Under the pieces are notes generated by a model. The model had not been told where the DNA came from. It made no database searches and saw only the letters and a list, made by a program, of their open reading frames with translations. A stretch of DNA of 37,320 nucleotides from Jaenimonas drosophilae (lineage: Eukaryota; Euglenozoa; Kinetoplastea; Trypanosomatida; Trypanosomatidae), in NCBI GenBank assembly GCA_030849065.1, contig JASAON010001475.1, positions 1 through 37,320 of the forward strand, read 5' to 3'. Both the position numbers and the translations under genes were made by a program. Of the stretch, positions 16,997 through 24,338 are shown one piece after another; positions within the stretch are counted from its first letter, which is position 1; every line of letters begins with the position of its first letter.

Positions 16997-17383
16997 TCAT
17001 CCACCCTCGCACATCAGCTGTACGTGTGTGTGTTGCTGAGATACTACACCATGGTGAGGTACCCAACAACTCATCTCATGAAGCACACGCTGTTGATGTG
17101 CATGTGTGCTGAGACGTGGATGAAGGAGGGGCAAGGAATCCATGAAACGAGATGAAGGAGCATGGGATGGTACACGGGGCACCAACCCCTCAACACCCAC
17201 ATTTTCACCTCCTTCGCCCCACTTACATACGCAAAACATCGAGCGCTCTGTCTGCCATCGCCATCCTCCCCAATCGGTTGTGTTGGGAGGAGCTGAATAG
17301 CTCAATGAGGATACGCACAGACAAAAGAAGACGACGATCCCACCTAAACAGTCCATCCATCCACACATGTATGGCGCGCGCAT
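16997..17383 (-). CDS. Possible small secreted/membrane ORF, 128 aa
   Basis: The first ATG (17383) lies 3 nt after the AG at 17388-17387, which follows a 74-nt AG-free, strongly pyrimidine-rich tract. The frame begins with about 12 residues, then a hydrophobic stretch LGGIVVFFCLCVSSLSYSA, which would suit a signal peptide. The rest is Gly/His/Pro/Ser-rich without recognisable domains. An overlapping frame from the ATG at 17360 reads as 45 codons of amphipathic, Arg/Leu-rich sequence (RWDRRLLLSVRILIELF) ending at a GTATGTAAGT sequence that resembles a 5' splice site. At most one of the two is real, and both could be chance. Confidence 0.27.
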   Translation of the reverse strand: MRAPYMCGWMDCLGGIVVFFCLCVSSLSYSAPPNTTDWGGWRWQTERSMFCVCKWGEGGENVGVEGLVPRVPSHAPSSRFMDSLPLLHPRLSTHAHQQRVLHEMSCWVPHHGVVSQQHTHVQLMCEGG

Positions 17384-17526
17384 CGGCTTGTTTGGGAGTG
17401 AGGGGGAAAACACCGACCGGGAAAAGGGGCGAAGACGTGTGATAAACGGAGGGAGAGAGAAGCTACCACGACGTGGATCTATCAGCACGGCACTAAAGGA
17501 CGGCTACGGTACCAACATGAGCGCAC

Positions 17527-18195
17527 CTACTCCGCCGCGGGAGCCTCCTCCTCCACCTTGGCCTCCTCCTCGACGACGGGCGCCTCCTCTGCGGCGGGCA
17601 CCTCAGCCGCAGATGCCTCAGCCTCAGCTTCAACCTCAGCCTCAGCCTCGGGGGCAGCAGCGGCGGCCTCGCCGTTCTCCTCCGTGGCGGGGGCGGCGGC
17701 CGTTTCCTTGGCGGCGTTCTCCTCATCCTCCTCGTTGGAGTCTTCGTCGGAGTCGGTTTTCTTCTTCTCATCGAGGTCGGTATCCTCCTCACCAATGGGG
17801 ATGGTGGGCTGCTTGGTGGGGTGGGCACGGCGGTAGCGGTCCATGATGAAGCGGCGGTAGGATTCAGCCTTGCGGGCATCCTCGGGGCCCTCCGTGGCGC
17901 GGTACTCATCCATGAGCTTCTCCTGGTAGAGCATACCCTCCAGGATGGGGTCTGGCTTGGCCTGCCCTAGCTTTGCCCGCTCCTCAATGTAGCTGGCGAG
18001 GATCTCCTTCTTGATGGCCTCACCGCCCTCGGTATCCACCATATCCTCCATCTTCACGATGTCCTCGTGACGAATCCACGTATCATCCTCAATGGGCTGC
18101 ATGTAGAGCTCAATGAATTCAGCCTGGGGCATCGTGAGGGCGTTGGGGGTGTCGCTCACCACCGCCACTGCCGTCGTCTGCTGTGCATCCGTCAT
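17527..18195 (-). CDS. Acidic-tailed paralogue of unknown function, 222 aa
   Basis: The core (residues 25-125) shares a domain with the next gene upstream: M-Q-P-I-E-D-D-T-W-I-R (32-42), a spacer ending in K-M-E (48-50), and D-P-I-L-E-G-M-L-Y-Q-E-K (82-93), then Arg-rich helix. The C-terminal 90 residues are Glu/Ala/Asp-rich with an EEAPVVEEEAKVEEEAP-type repeat. The start is the ATG at 18195-18193, the first ATG after the AG at 18274-18273. The longer frame to 18390 translates the 5' UTR and begins without a supported start. I do not recognise the family. The Trp-containing DDTW motif and helical core suggest a small interaction domain; the acidic tail may bind basic partners (inference). 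Confidence 0.82.
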   Translation of the reverse strand: MTDAQQTTAVAVVSDTPNALTMPQAEFIELYMQPIEDDTWIRHEDIVKMEDMVDTEGGEAIKKEILASYIEERAKLGQAKPDPILEGMLYQEKLMDEYRATEGPEDARKAESYRRFIMDRYRRAHPTKQPTIPIGEEDTDLDEKKKTDSDEDSNEEDEENAAKETAAAPATEENGEAAAAAPEAEAEVEAEAEASAAEVPAAEEAPVVEEEAKVEEEAPAAE

Positions 18196-18272
18196 GATGA
18201 TGATGGGGTAGTAGAAGTTGTGTGTTGTTTGGTTGTGTTTGTGTGAGAGCGTATGAGTCCCCTGTGGAGATA

Positions 18273-18325
18273 CTAGAGGGAAGGTATCACAACACAAGAA
18301 GAATGAAGAAGAAGAAGAGAAAACA
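18273..18325 (-). promoter_or_regulatory. SL trans-splice acceptor of the acidic-tail gene
   Basis: A CTCTTCTTCTTCTTCATTC-type tract is followed by the AG at 18274-18273; no AG from 18455 to 18275 (181 nt). The 77-nt 5' UTR has no upstream ATG. Confidence 0.75.
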
Positions 18326-18458
18326 CAACGTGTTGTTTGTGTGGCAACGTGTAAGATCCGCAAGCATGATGAATGAAACGGTTGATTCATCCATTAGCAA
18401 ATCATGGATGATGATGATGATGATGATGATGAGTTTGTTGTGTGGGGTGAGAGATCTT

Positions 18459-18518
18459 CTCCTGAAGGGGGGGGGACGTTGCTCATGTATCCAGGGACGC
18501 CACCCCCCCCCTGAGGAG
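18459..18518. repeat. G-run/C-run inverted repeat (potential strong hairpin)
   Basis: The left arm CTCCTGA plus A and nine G (18459-18475) and the right arm nine C plus TGAGGAG (18503-18517) can pair over about 14-16 bp around a loop of about 27 nt. A further G-rich block follows at 18527-18540. It sits between the two paralogous genes. Confidence 0.7.
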
Positions 18519-18843
18519 AGGTGAAGTGGGGGGGAGGGGGGAATATACATCATCATTAACTCGTACCCACACTGGGGAGTAGTGAATGCGAGCCAAAGAC
18601 AAGGAAACACAAAGATATAGTACAACCTGTGTAGGTCATGGTCATTCAGCTTGGATGGGCATCCATCGCATCGTGAGCGGTGCGCAGCGCATCAGCAAGG
18701 CAGCACAAAAGGCATCTGTTGAAGCAGGAATTGGGACGGGGGTACGTGAATGGATATGTGGATGGTATGGCTACCAACAACTTCTTCTGCCCCTCCCCTC
18801 CCTCACCGCTCTCCACTCATGGGCTCCTTCTCTCTTGCTGGAC

Positions 18844-19218
18844 CTACGCCGTGAGCTGCTTCTTGCGATAGTTCTTCAGCATTGATTGCTTGATCTGAGA
18901 GGCCTTCGTCTTATCTTCCTTTTGTGCGGAGGATTTGTAGTCCTCGAGGAACTTCTCCTGCCACATCATCCCCTCCAACACAGGATCTACAGGGTGCTCG
19001 CCCTTCTCCCCGGCGTAGTTCTCCAGGAGTTCCGTGCGTGCCTCGGCCTCACACTTCTCCTCCTGCTTCAGCTTCTCCATGGGCACCACATCCACCTGCC
19101 GCACCCACGTATCATCCTGAATCGGGTGCATCCACTCACGCAGCTGCTGCTGTGTGGGTACTAACGAGGCCTCCACATCCTTGTTGGTGGGCTTGAAGTC
19201 GCTGAGTTTGGTGGTCAT
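18844..19218 (-). CDS. Short paralogue of unknown function, 124 aa
   Basis: Shares the core of the neighbouring 222-aa protein: H-P-I-Q-D-D-T-W-V-R (31-40), V-P-M-E (45-48), D-P-V-L-E-G-M-M-W-Q-E-K (78-89), then a Lys-rich C-terminal helix ending in KKQLTA. It lacks the Glu/Ala tail. The start is the ATG at 19218-19216 (MTTKLSDFKP), the first ATG after the acceptor at 19299-19298; the longer frame begins in CA-repeat UTR. Same orientation and adjacency indicate tandem duplication followed by tail gain or loss. Function unknown. Confidence 0.82.
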   Translation of the reverse strand: MTTKLSDFKPTNKDVEASLVPTQQQLREWMHPIQDDTWVRQVDVVPMEKLKQEEKCEAEARTELLENYAGEKGEHPVDPVLEGMMWQEKFLEDYKSSAQKEDKTKASQIKQSMLKNYRKKQLTA

Positions 19219-20000
19219 GTTGTGTGGTGGAAAGTTGTTTTTCGGTGCGTGTGCGTGTGCGTGTGTGAGTCTGTGTGATGATCCCTCCAAACAAAATCTA
19301 AGTGGAAGTTATGGGCATCAAGATGAAGAAGACGAAGATGAATACAGCATGGGTATAAGTAGCCACCATTGCAACAAAAGATCCAGACAGTGCGAGAGAA
19401 GCCTCCTTCCTCTCCATTCACACGCTTCAACACATTACTTGCAAGCTCTGTGGTTTGTTTGTTTGGTTTTGTGTGGTCTCAGAGGAAAGACAAAGGAAGT
19501 CAGCCCAAAAAGTTCTCTCATGAGTGTTTTCAGAATACGAAGTGAGATGGGTGCAGATAGCATGGCCGCCACGTGGATCCACTCTCTTCTGCTGACATGC
19601 TGGACACCACACACACCATGCCCGTAAAGCACGGCCAAATCTGCGAGGTGCTTAGCCCTCCCAACACACACACAGACACACAGACACTCACGCACACACG
19701 TACCTACATAGAAGTGCTCCCCCCTGCCACCTCTCCGAGGTACACGACCTCCATCTACTCCTGTGATGGCTTGGCTACGCCTCACCGCCACCGATACGTG
19801 TGGAGGATGGAAGTAGGCAGGCATAGCCCTCTATTGATGTTTGCTGGCAATGATGATGATGATGATGCCGCATGATACCATCTGCTCTCCGCCACACCAA
19901 CAATCTGTACGAGGTTGTTTTCATGAAGAAAAAAGGAGGGGAGGGAGATTGGTTAAGGTGAGTAGGAGCAGGTTATGATGCTGATCCACGTGTTGTTGGG
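19219..20000. other. Intergenic spacer
   Basis: Contains the acceptor of the 124-aa gene and the 3' UTR of the PP2C gene. CA-type repeats lie near 19663-19700 and a GAT run near 19851-19866. No supported gene. Confidence 0.6.
19298..19340 (-). promoter_or_regulatory. SL trans-splice acceptor of the 124-aa gene
   Basis: A CTTCGTCTTCTTCATCTTG tract is followed, after an AG-free zone from about 19411 to 19300, by AG at 19299-19298. The 79-nt 5' UTR is ATG-free. Confidence 0.65.
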
Positions 20001-21302
20001 CTAATTCGTTGTGGGTGTGGTGCTGGAGGTGGCAGGGGGCATTCCCTCCCCGCCATCCAAGCCACGTAGCATCTCCTCCGCTGGTGGATGCGCTGTGGCC
20101 ATTGTTGGCGTTGCCACACCCTTTCCCCTGCGCTTGAACTGCACTATAATGACGGACATGTTGTCGCAGCCTAGGCCAAAAGGTTGTGGGTTGAGGCACT
20201 GATCCATGAGCTCCTCCGCAATCTTCCCCAGTGGCATCCTCTGCTGCAGCCGTGGACGAACGAAGCTCATCACCTGCTCACTCGTCAGCACATCCCAAAT
20301 CCCATCGCAGGCGATGACGGCAAACTCATCCTTGTCGCGGTTCAAACGTGTCAGGCGCACCTCCGGCGCACTCGTCACCGCCTGCTGATCCCACGAAACC
20401 TGCGGATTCATCTTGAAGCCAAAATCACCAATGGCACGGCTGAGGGCGAGGATGCCATTCACACGACGGTTGATGACCGCCCCGCCAGCGCGCTCGATCC
20501 GGGTTTGCTCCGCCGGTGAGAAGGGCTTATGATCCACGCTGAGGGGGAAGGCCTCCCCATCACGGCAGAGCACACACCGGCTATCCCCGGCATTGGCACA
20601 CAAGAGATCTGAGTCCTTCACGAGGAGCACCACCGCCGTACACCCGCTGCGCTCGTGGTCGGTGAGGCTCAGGAGGTGTTTATCCACGGCAATGAAGCCG
20701 TCGTAGAGGGCCTTCTCATAATCCCCGTGGGCGTAGGCTGGGGTCTGTGAAACGAAGGAGAAGAGGTTGGCACCACAAAACTTAGAGGTCTCGCCGCCGC
20801 TGTGGCCGTCGTAGACCCCAAAGAAGCCGCCATCGTCGAGGAGCTCGAGGGTGTGCGCATCTTCCATCGTACGCCGCCACCCCTGCATGCAGCTGCAGCC
20901 GTATAGAAGGAACTCATTCTCACCGCAGTGGGTGGTTTTGGTGGTGATGGGGCGGGTGAGGATGTCAGCACGACGTAGGGCCTCGGTGTAGTTGGCCACT
21001 TGGGTGGAGTGTTCCAGCCATGAGATGGCGGCGTACACCACGGAGAAGGTGCCGCAGCTCCACAGCAGCACCAACACCGCCACAGCGAAGGGGAGGCCGT
21101 AGATCCAGTACGTCATAGCCACCACACCGGTGGCGGAGAGGAAGGAGAGCACCTTGGCCAGCGACATCTCACGTGTTGCACGCATTTGTTGGTTTTGTGC
21201 CATTTGGAAGGCAACAAGGGCCGGGATGGGCTGGAAGGGGGATGGGGAGTCGCTGTTTGCGGCAGAAGAACGAGCGCCACCACTGGCAGGTGCTCGTGGC
21301 AT
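20001..21302 (-). CDS. Membrane-anchored PP2C-type (PPM) protein phosphatase, 433 aa
   Basis: Mn/Mg-dependent Ser/Thr phosphatase. The catalytic motifs run in order: GWRRTMEDAH (141-150), FFGVYDGHSGGE (160-171), SGCTAVVLL (219-227), ANAGDSRCVL (236-245), SVDHKP (255-260), ALSRAIGDFGFK (286-297), VIACDGIWDVL (329-339), GCDNMSVIIVQF (378-389). All metal-binding aspartates (YDGH, ACDG, GCDN) are present, so it should be active. Residues about 50-93 form two adjacent hydrophobic segments, predicting a hairpin anchor or two membrane spans before the catalytic domain. The start is the ATG at 21302-21300: no other minus-strand ATG occurs back to the acceptor at 21697-21696, giving a 393-nt 5' UTR. 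The Pro/Thr-rich tail is disordered. Confidence 0.94.
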   Translation of the reverse strand: MPRAPASGGARSSAANSDSPSPFQPIPALVAFQMAQNQQMRATREMSLAKVLSFLSATGVVAMTYWIYGLPFAVAVLVLLWSCGTFSVVYAAISWLEHSTQVANYTEALRRADILTRPITTKTTHCGENEFLLYGCSCMQGWRRTMEDAHTLELLDDGGFFGVYDGHSGGETSKFCGANLFSFVSQTPAYAHGDYEKALYDGFIAVDKHLLSLTDHERSGCTAVVLLVKDSDLLCANAGDSRCVLCRDGEAFPLSVDHKPFSPAEQTRIERAGGAVINRRVNGILALSRAIGDFGFKMNPQVSWDQQAVTSAPEVRLTRLNRDKDEFAVIACDGIWDVLTSEQVMSFVRPRLQQRMPLGKIAEELMDQCLNPQPFGLGCDNMSVIIVQFKRRGKGVATPTMATAHPPAEEMLRGLDGGEGMPPATSSTTPTTN

Positions 21303-21360
21303 CTTCTATTTTTGGCTTCTGTGGATGGTTCCTGTGCCAACACGGTATAGGATGATCTCT

Positions 21361-21380
21361 CACTCACTCACTCACTCACT
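21361..21380. repeat. (CACT)5 microsatellite
   Basis: Perfect tetranucleotide run inside the predicted PP2C 5' UTR; in the RNA it reads as (AGUG)n. Confidence 0.95.
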
Positions 21381-21695
21381 CCTGCACACAGCGCAGGTTG
21401 GGAGGTGGAGTGTGGGAGGGGCGTTGATGGAATAAGGGGGGCGGAGAAGAGGGTGGAGGTACACGAGCACACAGACAGCGGGTGGGAGAGAGATGGCCCA
21501 AGGCGCGTGCGTGTACGGGGGTTCCGTTAATGTTGTGTGCTGGACGGCCTATGTGTGGGATGTGTGCGATATAGGGTCTCTCACTGTTGTAGCAACAAAT
21601 ACAATGGCCACTCACAAATGGTCTTCCCTAACAATGCGTGTTGTGTGTGCTCTCGACCCACGACAGGAAGCACCAATAACAACAACAACAAACAA

Positions 21696-21828
21696 CTTCA
21701 TGATGATCAACGTACAAGGGGAAAAGAGGAACAAGAGGAACAAGAAGAATGGTGTTTCGGATGGTGTAGGACCCAATGTGTGTGAGGATGAGGAACGAAG
21801 CGAACGCACAGAGACACAGCAACCAACA
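21696..21828 (-). promoter_or_regulatory. SL trans-splice acceptor of the PP2C gene (long 5' UTR)
   Basis: A CTTCTTGTTCCTCTTGTTCCTC-like tract lies within a 131-nt AG-free zone ending at AG 21697-21696. The following 393 nt lack any ATG on the minus strand. Confidence 0.55.
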
Positions 21829-22185
21829 CTGCGTAGTATCATGGTATTATGATGGAAGGAAGTGAAAGTTGTTGGGGGGTGAAAACGCCAAACGTGAAGA
21901 AGAGAATTTCTCGCGGAAAAGAAGAACACACAAGAAAGGAGATTGGCTCACCACCACCACACTCTGTCGGCTCACAACACTTGTGTGGCACGCGTGGAAT
22001 GTATATGCTCTATGCTTCACTGCCATGCATCAGAAGGCATCTATGCTTACTGTTGTTGTTGTTGTTTCTTTTCCATCATTTGGTGTTGGTGATGATATGT
22101 TTTGTTGGTTGTGGAGATGTTGTTTGCGGTACAAGAATGGTGGCGGTTCATCAGCGTGGATGTTGTTGTTGTTGTTGTTTGGGCA

Positions 22186-24255
22186 TCACGCATACGGATT
22201 AAACGTCGGTCGCGCTGATTTTTGCCGAGGCGATGGCGGGTTCGATGTTGTGGGGCTCGTGGACGGTGGGGTGTAGAGGCGCTCAAAGACCGAAGGGCCC
22301 TCGCATTCGGTGCCAACAGTTGCGGATGTTGCCGTGGTGGTGGCGGTGGTCTGACGACGACGTGCCGATGTGTTGCCGCTCTTTTGTGGTGAGGTGGCGA
22401 GGAGGGCCTTCTTCAGTGCGAGGGGCGATGGCTTTTGTGGCTTCCCAGCCGATGGTGGAGATCGCGCGGAGTTCTGCTGTGCCGCAGACGTGGCGCGATG
22501 TGGGGTAGCGGCCACCGGTGTGGTATCTGCCCCACACGCACCACCATAATCATGATCATCACGCGAGGCATGCATCATCGATGTGGCGGGGATGTTGGTG
22601 GTGATTGGCATCAACATTGGTGTTGCAGCCACAACACCGCCCAAGGCCTCCTTCGCCGTGTGGGCGAGGTCCATCATCTCCGTCGCGAAGTAGCGCGAGT
22701 CTGGCGGGCACACTCCGCTCAACCACATCTCGCGCAGGTTTACGATGCGCGCCAACACCTGCCGTGTGATGGCATCCATCGATGGGGCGGAGGACGGGGT
22801 GTTGGAGATGCTCGACGGAGTCTCAGGGGTGTGGGAGCGTACCAACTCACCATGCTCTTCATCCTTCTCATCGGGCCACTGAGTGTGGGCTCCTTGCCGC
22901 ATCACGAAGCTATAGCGGCGTACCACCTCGGCCAACCCATCCGCCACCGCCGCACCATCCTCGCTCTCATCATCGCTGGGAATGATGAGGGCGGAAAAGC
23001 GGCCGCTGGAGCCATTTGATGCGATGCTTCCGAGACACCCGCGCTTCAATGGCATACCTCGTCCTGGTGCAATAACTACACGCCGTCCAAGCCACTCAAA
23101 GTGGGTATCGTGGTGCACCTCCTCACCACGAAGTAGCGCCAGAACCTCCTGACGGAGCTGGGTAAAGACGCGCCGCTCCTCATCCTCCTCACGCACCGCA
23201 TCGGTATTAGCCGGGAGGAGATGAATCAGCTCTTCCGGCGCAGACCACGACTTAAGTATAACCCGGGTGGCCTCATCGGGGAGCTCCTGGAGATAGCCGT
23301 ACAGGCACATCCACGTGCGTGCGTTGAGGGGGCTGGAGGTGAGGTCCTCGCACATGGCATCGAGCTGCCGCTGTGCCTCACGAATGAGGTACTTGGGTAG
23401 TACGTGCAGTGGAGCATCAAAGTGTGGGTGGGATAGCTCCTCCTGCTCATGATCATGATGATGATGAGCGTCTGTTGCTGTGGTGCCCTTCACCATCTTG
23501 GATGATGAGGCTGCTGCATGTTGGTCCATGGCTGTGGCCGGTGGTGATGGAGAAGATCTGCCCTCAGACACGGCCTGCCACGCAGAGAGTGAGCTGAGGC
23601 CTTCGGGGGACTCAGTGGGCAGGATGGGGCTCACCTCACCTAAAGAGTCTGGCATACGCTTCTCATGATGATGTTGTTGTTGGCGAGGTGGAAGCACCTC
23701 GGGTGAGCGCTGCAGTGAACTCGATGTTCGGAAAGGTTTGCACGAGGCGGAGGTGCGGCGCACAACAGCGGAGGTGCGTGTTGGGGTGGTGTTGTTGGTG
23801 GTGTTGGTGGCATCCTCTGGACGTGCGGTGTGTGCGGCTCCGTGTGGTGTGTGTGGGGTATCGGTAGGCCGTCGATGGAGGTGATGGAGGGCCAGCGTGG
23901 GAACCACGTCGGGTGTGTGCAGCTCCTCCTTCGCTGCTGGCTTCCCATCGCGAGAGCGGTGGTGCTGAAGAGAAGAAACGGTGAGCTGCGTGTTGGTGGT
24001 GGAGATGGGCTGCGAGGATGCGTGTGCGGCAGGGCGGCGCTGAGATGGTCGGAGGGATTCATCGCGCGGTCTCGAGTGTGGGAGCTGCGAGGCCGTGGCG
24101 TTGGCGGAGCGATGATGCATCGCTGAGGCAGACCGCTTTCCATGGCGTGCCGCCCCACGTGGGGTGGTGAAGTGCTGCACCGCCAACAAGAAGCCAATGG
24201 CACCAACCGTGGAGGCTGCCACGAGAAGTTGTTGCCGATCAACGGTTGCCGTCAT
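22186..24255 (-). CDS. Hypothetical protein with N-terminal membrane anchor, 689 aa
   Basis: Residues about 9-27 (LLVAASTVGAIGFLLAVQHF) form a single hydrophobic helix directly followed by Arg/Lys, fitting a signal anchor or outer-membrane tail. A long Ser/His/Arg-rich disordered region follows. A folded region near 290-420 has Trp/Leu-rich helices (LNARTWMCLYGYLQELP) and a short beta-like segment with LGRRVVIAPGRGMPL. Another helical patch lies near 515-560. The C-terminus carries VFERLYT and PTFNPYA, echoing motifs in the protein at 12016-14574. The start is the ATG at 24255-24253, since the 29-codon extension begins with TTG and encodes CA-repeat residues. Function unknown; tethering at a membrane is inferred from the anchor. 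Confidence 0.8.
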   Translation of the reverse strand: MTATVDRQQLLVAASTVGAIGFLLAVQHFTTPRGAARHGKRSASAMHHRSANATASQLPHSRPRDESLRPSQRRPAAHASSQPISTTNTQLTVSSLQHHRSRDGKPAAKEELHTPDVVPTLALHHLHRRPTDTPHTPHGAAHTARPEDATNTTNNTTPTRTSAVVRRTSASCKPFRTSSSLQRSPEVLPPRQQQHHHEKRMPDSLGEVSPILPTESPEGLSSLSAWQAVSEGRSSPSPPATAMDQHAAASSSKMVKGTTATDAHHHHDHEQEELSHPHFDAPLHVLPKYLIREAQRQLDAMCEDLTSSPLNARTWMCLYGYLQELPDEATRVILKSWSAPEELIHLLPANTDAVREEDEERRVFTQLRQEVLALLRGEEVHHDTHFEWLGRRVVIAPGRGMPLKRGCLGSIASNGSSGRFSALIIPSDDESEDGAAVADGLAEVVRRYSFVMRQGAHTQWPDEKDEEHGELVRSHTPETPSSISNTPSSAPSMDAITRQVLARIVNLREMWLSGVCPPDSRYFATEMMDLAHTAKEALGGVVAATPMLMPITTNIPATSMMHASRDDHDYGGACGADTTPVAATPHRATSAAQQNSARSPPSAGKPQKPSPLALKKALLATSPQKSGNTSARRRQTTATTTATSATVGTECEGPSVFERLYTPPSTSPTTSNPPSPRQKSARPTFNPYA

Positions 24256-24256
24256 G

Positions 24257-24300
24257 CTGCTCCAATCGTGAGTGTGTGTGTGGGAGGGGGAGGGGAGTGC
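24257..24300 (-). promoter_or_regulatory. SL trans-splice acceptor abutting the start of the 689-aa gene
   Basis: A CTCCCCTCCCCCTCCC tract is followed by AGs at 24261-24260 and 24258-24257, 4 and 1 nt from the ATG. Confidence 0.6.
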
Positions 24301-24338
24301 AGTGCTAGAGAAGTGGGGTGAGCTATTGATGGAAGAGC

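Larger units (their letters stand above)
15726..17526. other. 1.8-kb gap without a confident gene, rich in acceptor-like signals
   Basis: Beyond the NAD synthase acceptor, the minus strand shows further pyrimidine-tract/AG signals at about 16185-16184, 16287-16286, 16592-16589, 16898-16897 and 17388-17387, each after 47-104 nt without AG. Short open segments follow them, listed separately. A GT run lies at 16359-16380. The simplest reading is a long 3' UTR of the acidic-tail gene (17527-18195); small genes or spliced exons are alternatives. Confidence 0.5.
18196..18843. other. Spacer between the tandem paralogues
   Basis: Contains the acceptor of the downstream gene (18273), a GAT run (about 18410-18432), the hairpin at 18459-18518 and the 3' UTR of the 124-aa paralogue. 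No other gene is seen. Confidence 0.6.
21303..22185. other. PP2C 5' UTR and upstream spacer
   Basis: Apart from the acceptor at 21696 and the CACT run, the far half (about 21830-22185) is the 3' region of the gene ending at 22186, with GTT/TTG runs. No ORF of merit. Confidence 0.55.

Noticed and set aside
16997..17488. Full 163-codon frame extending upstream of ATG 17383
   Set aside because: The extra 35 codons translate the pyrimidine tract of an acceptor and begin at a non-ATG codon.
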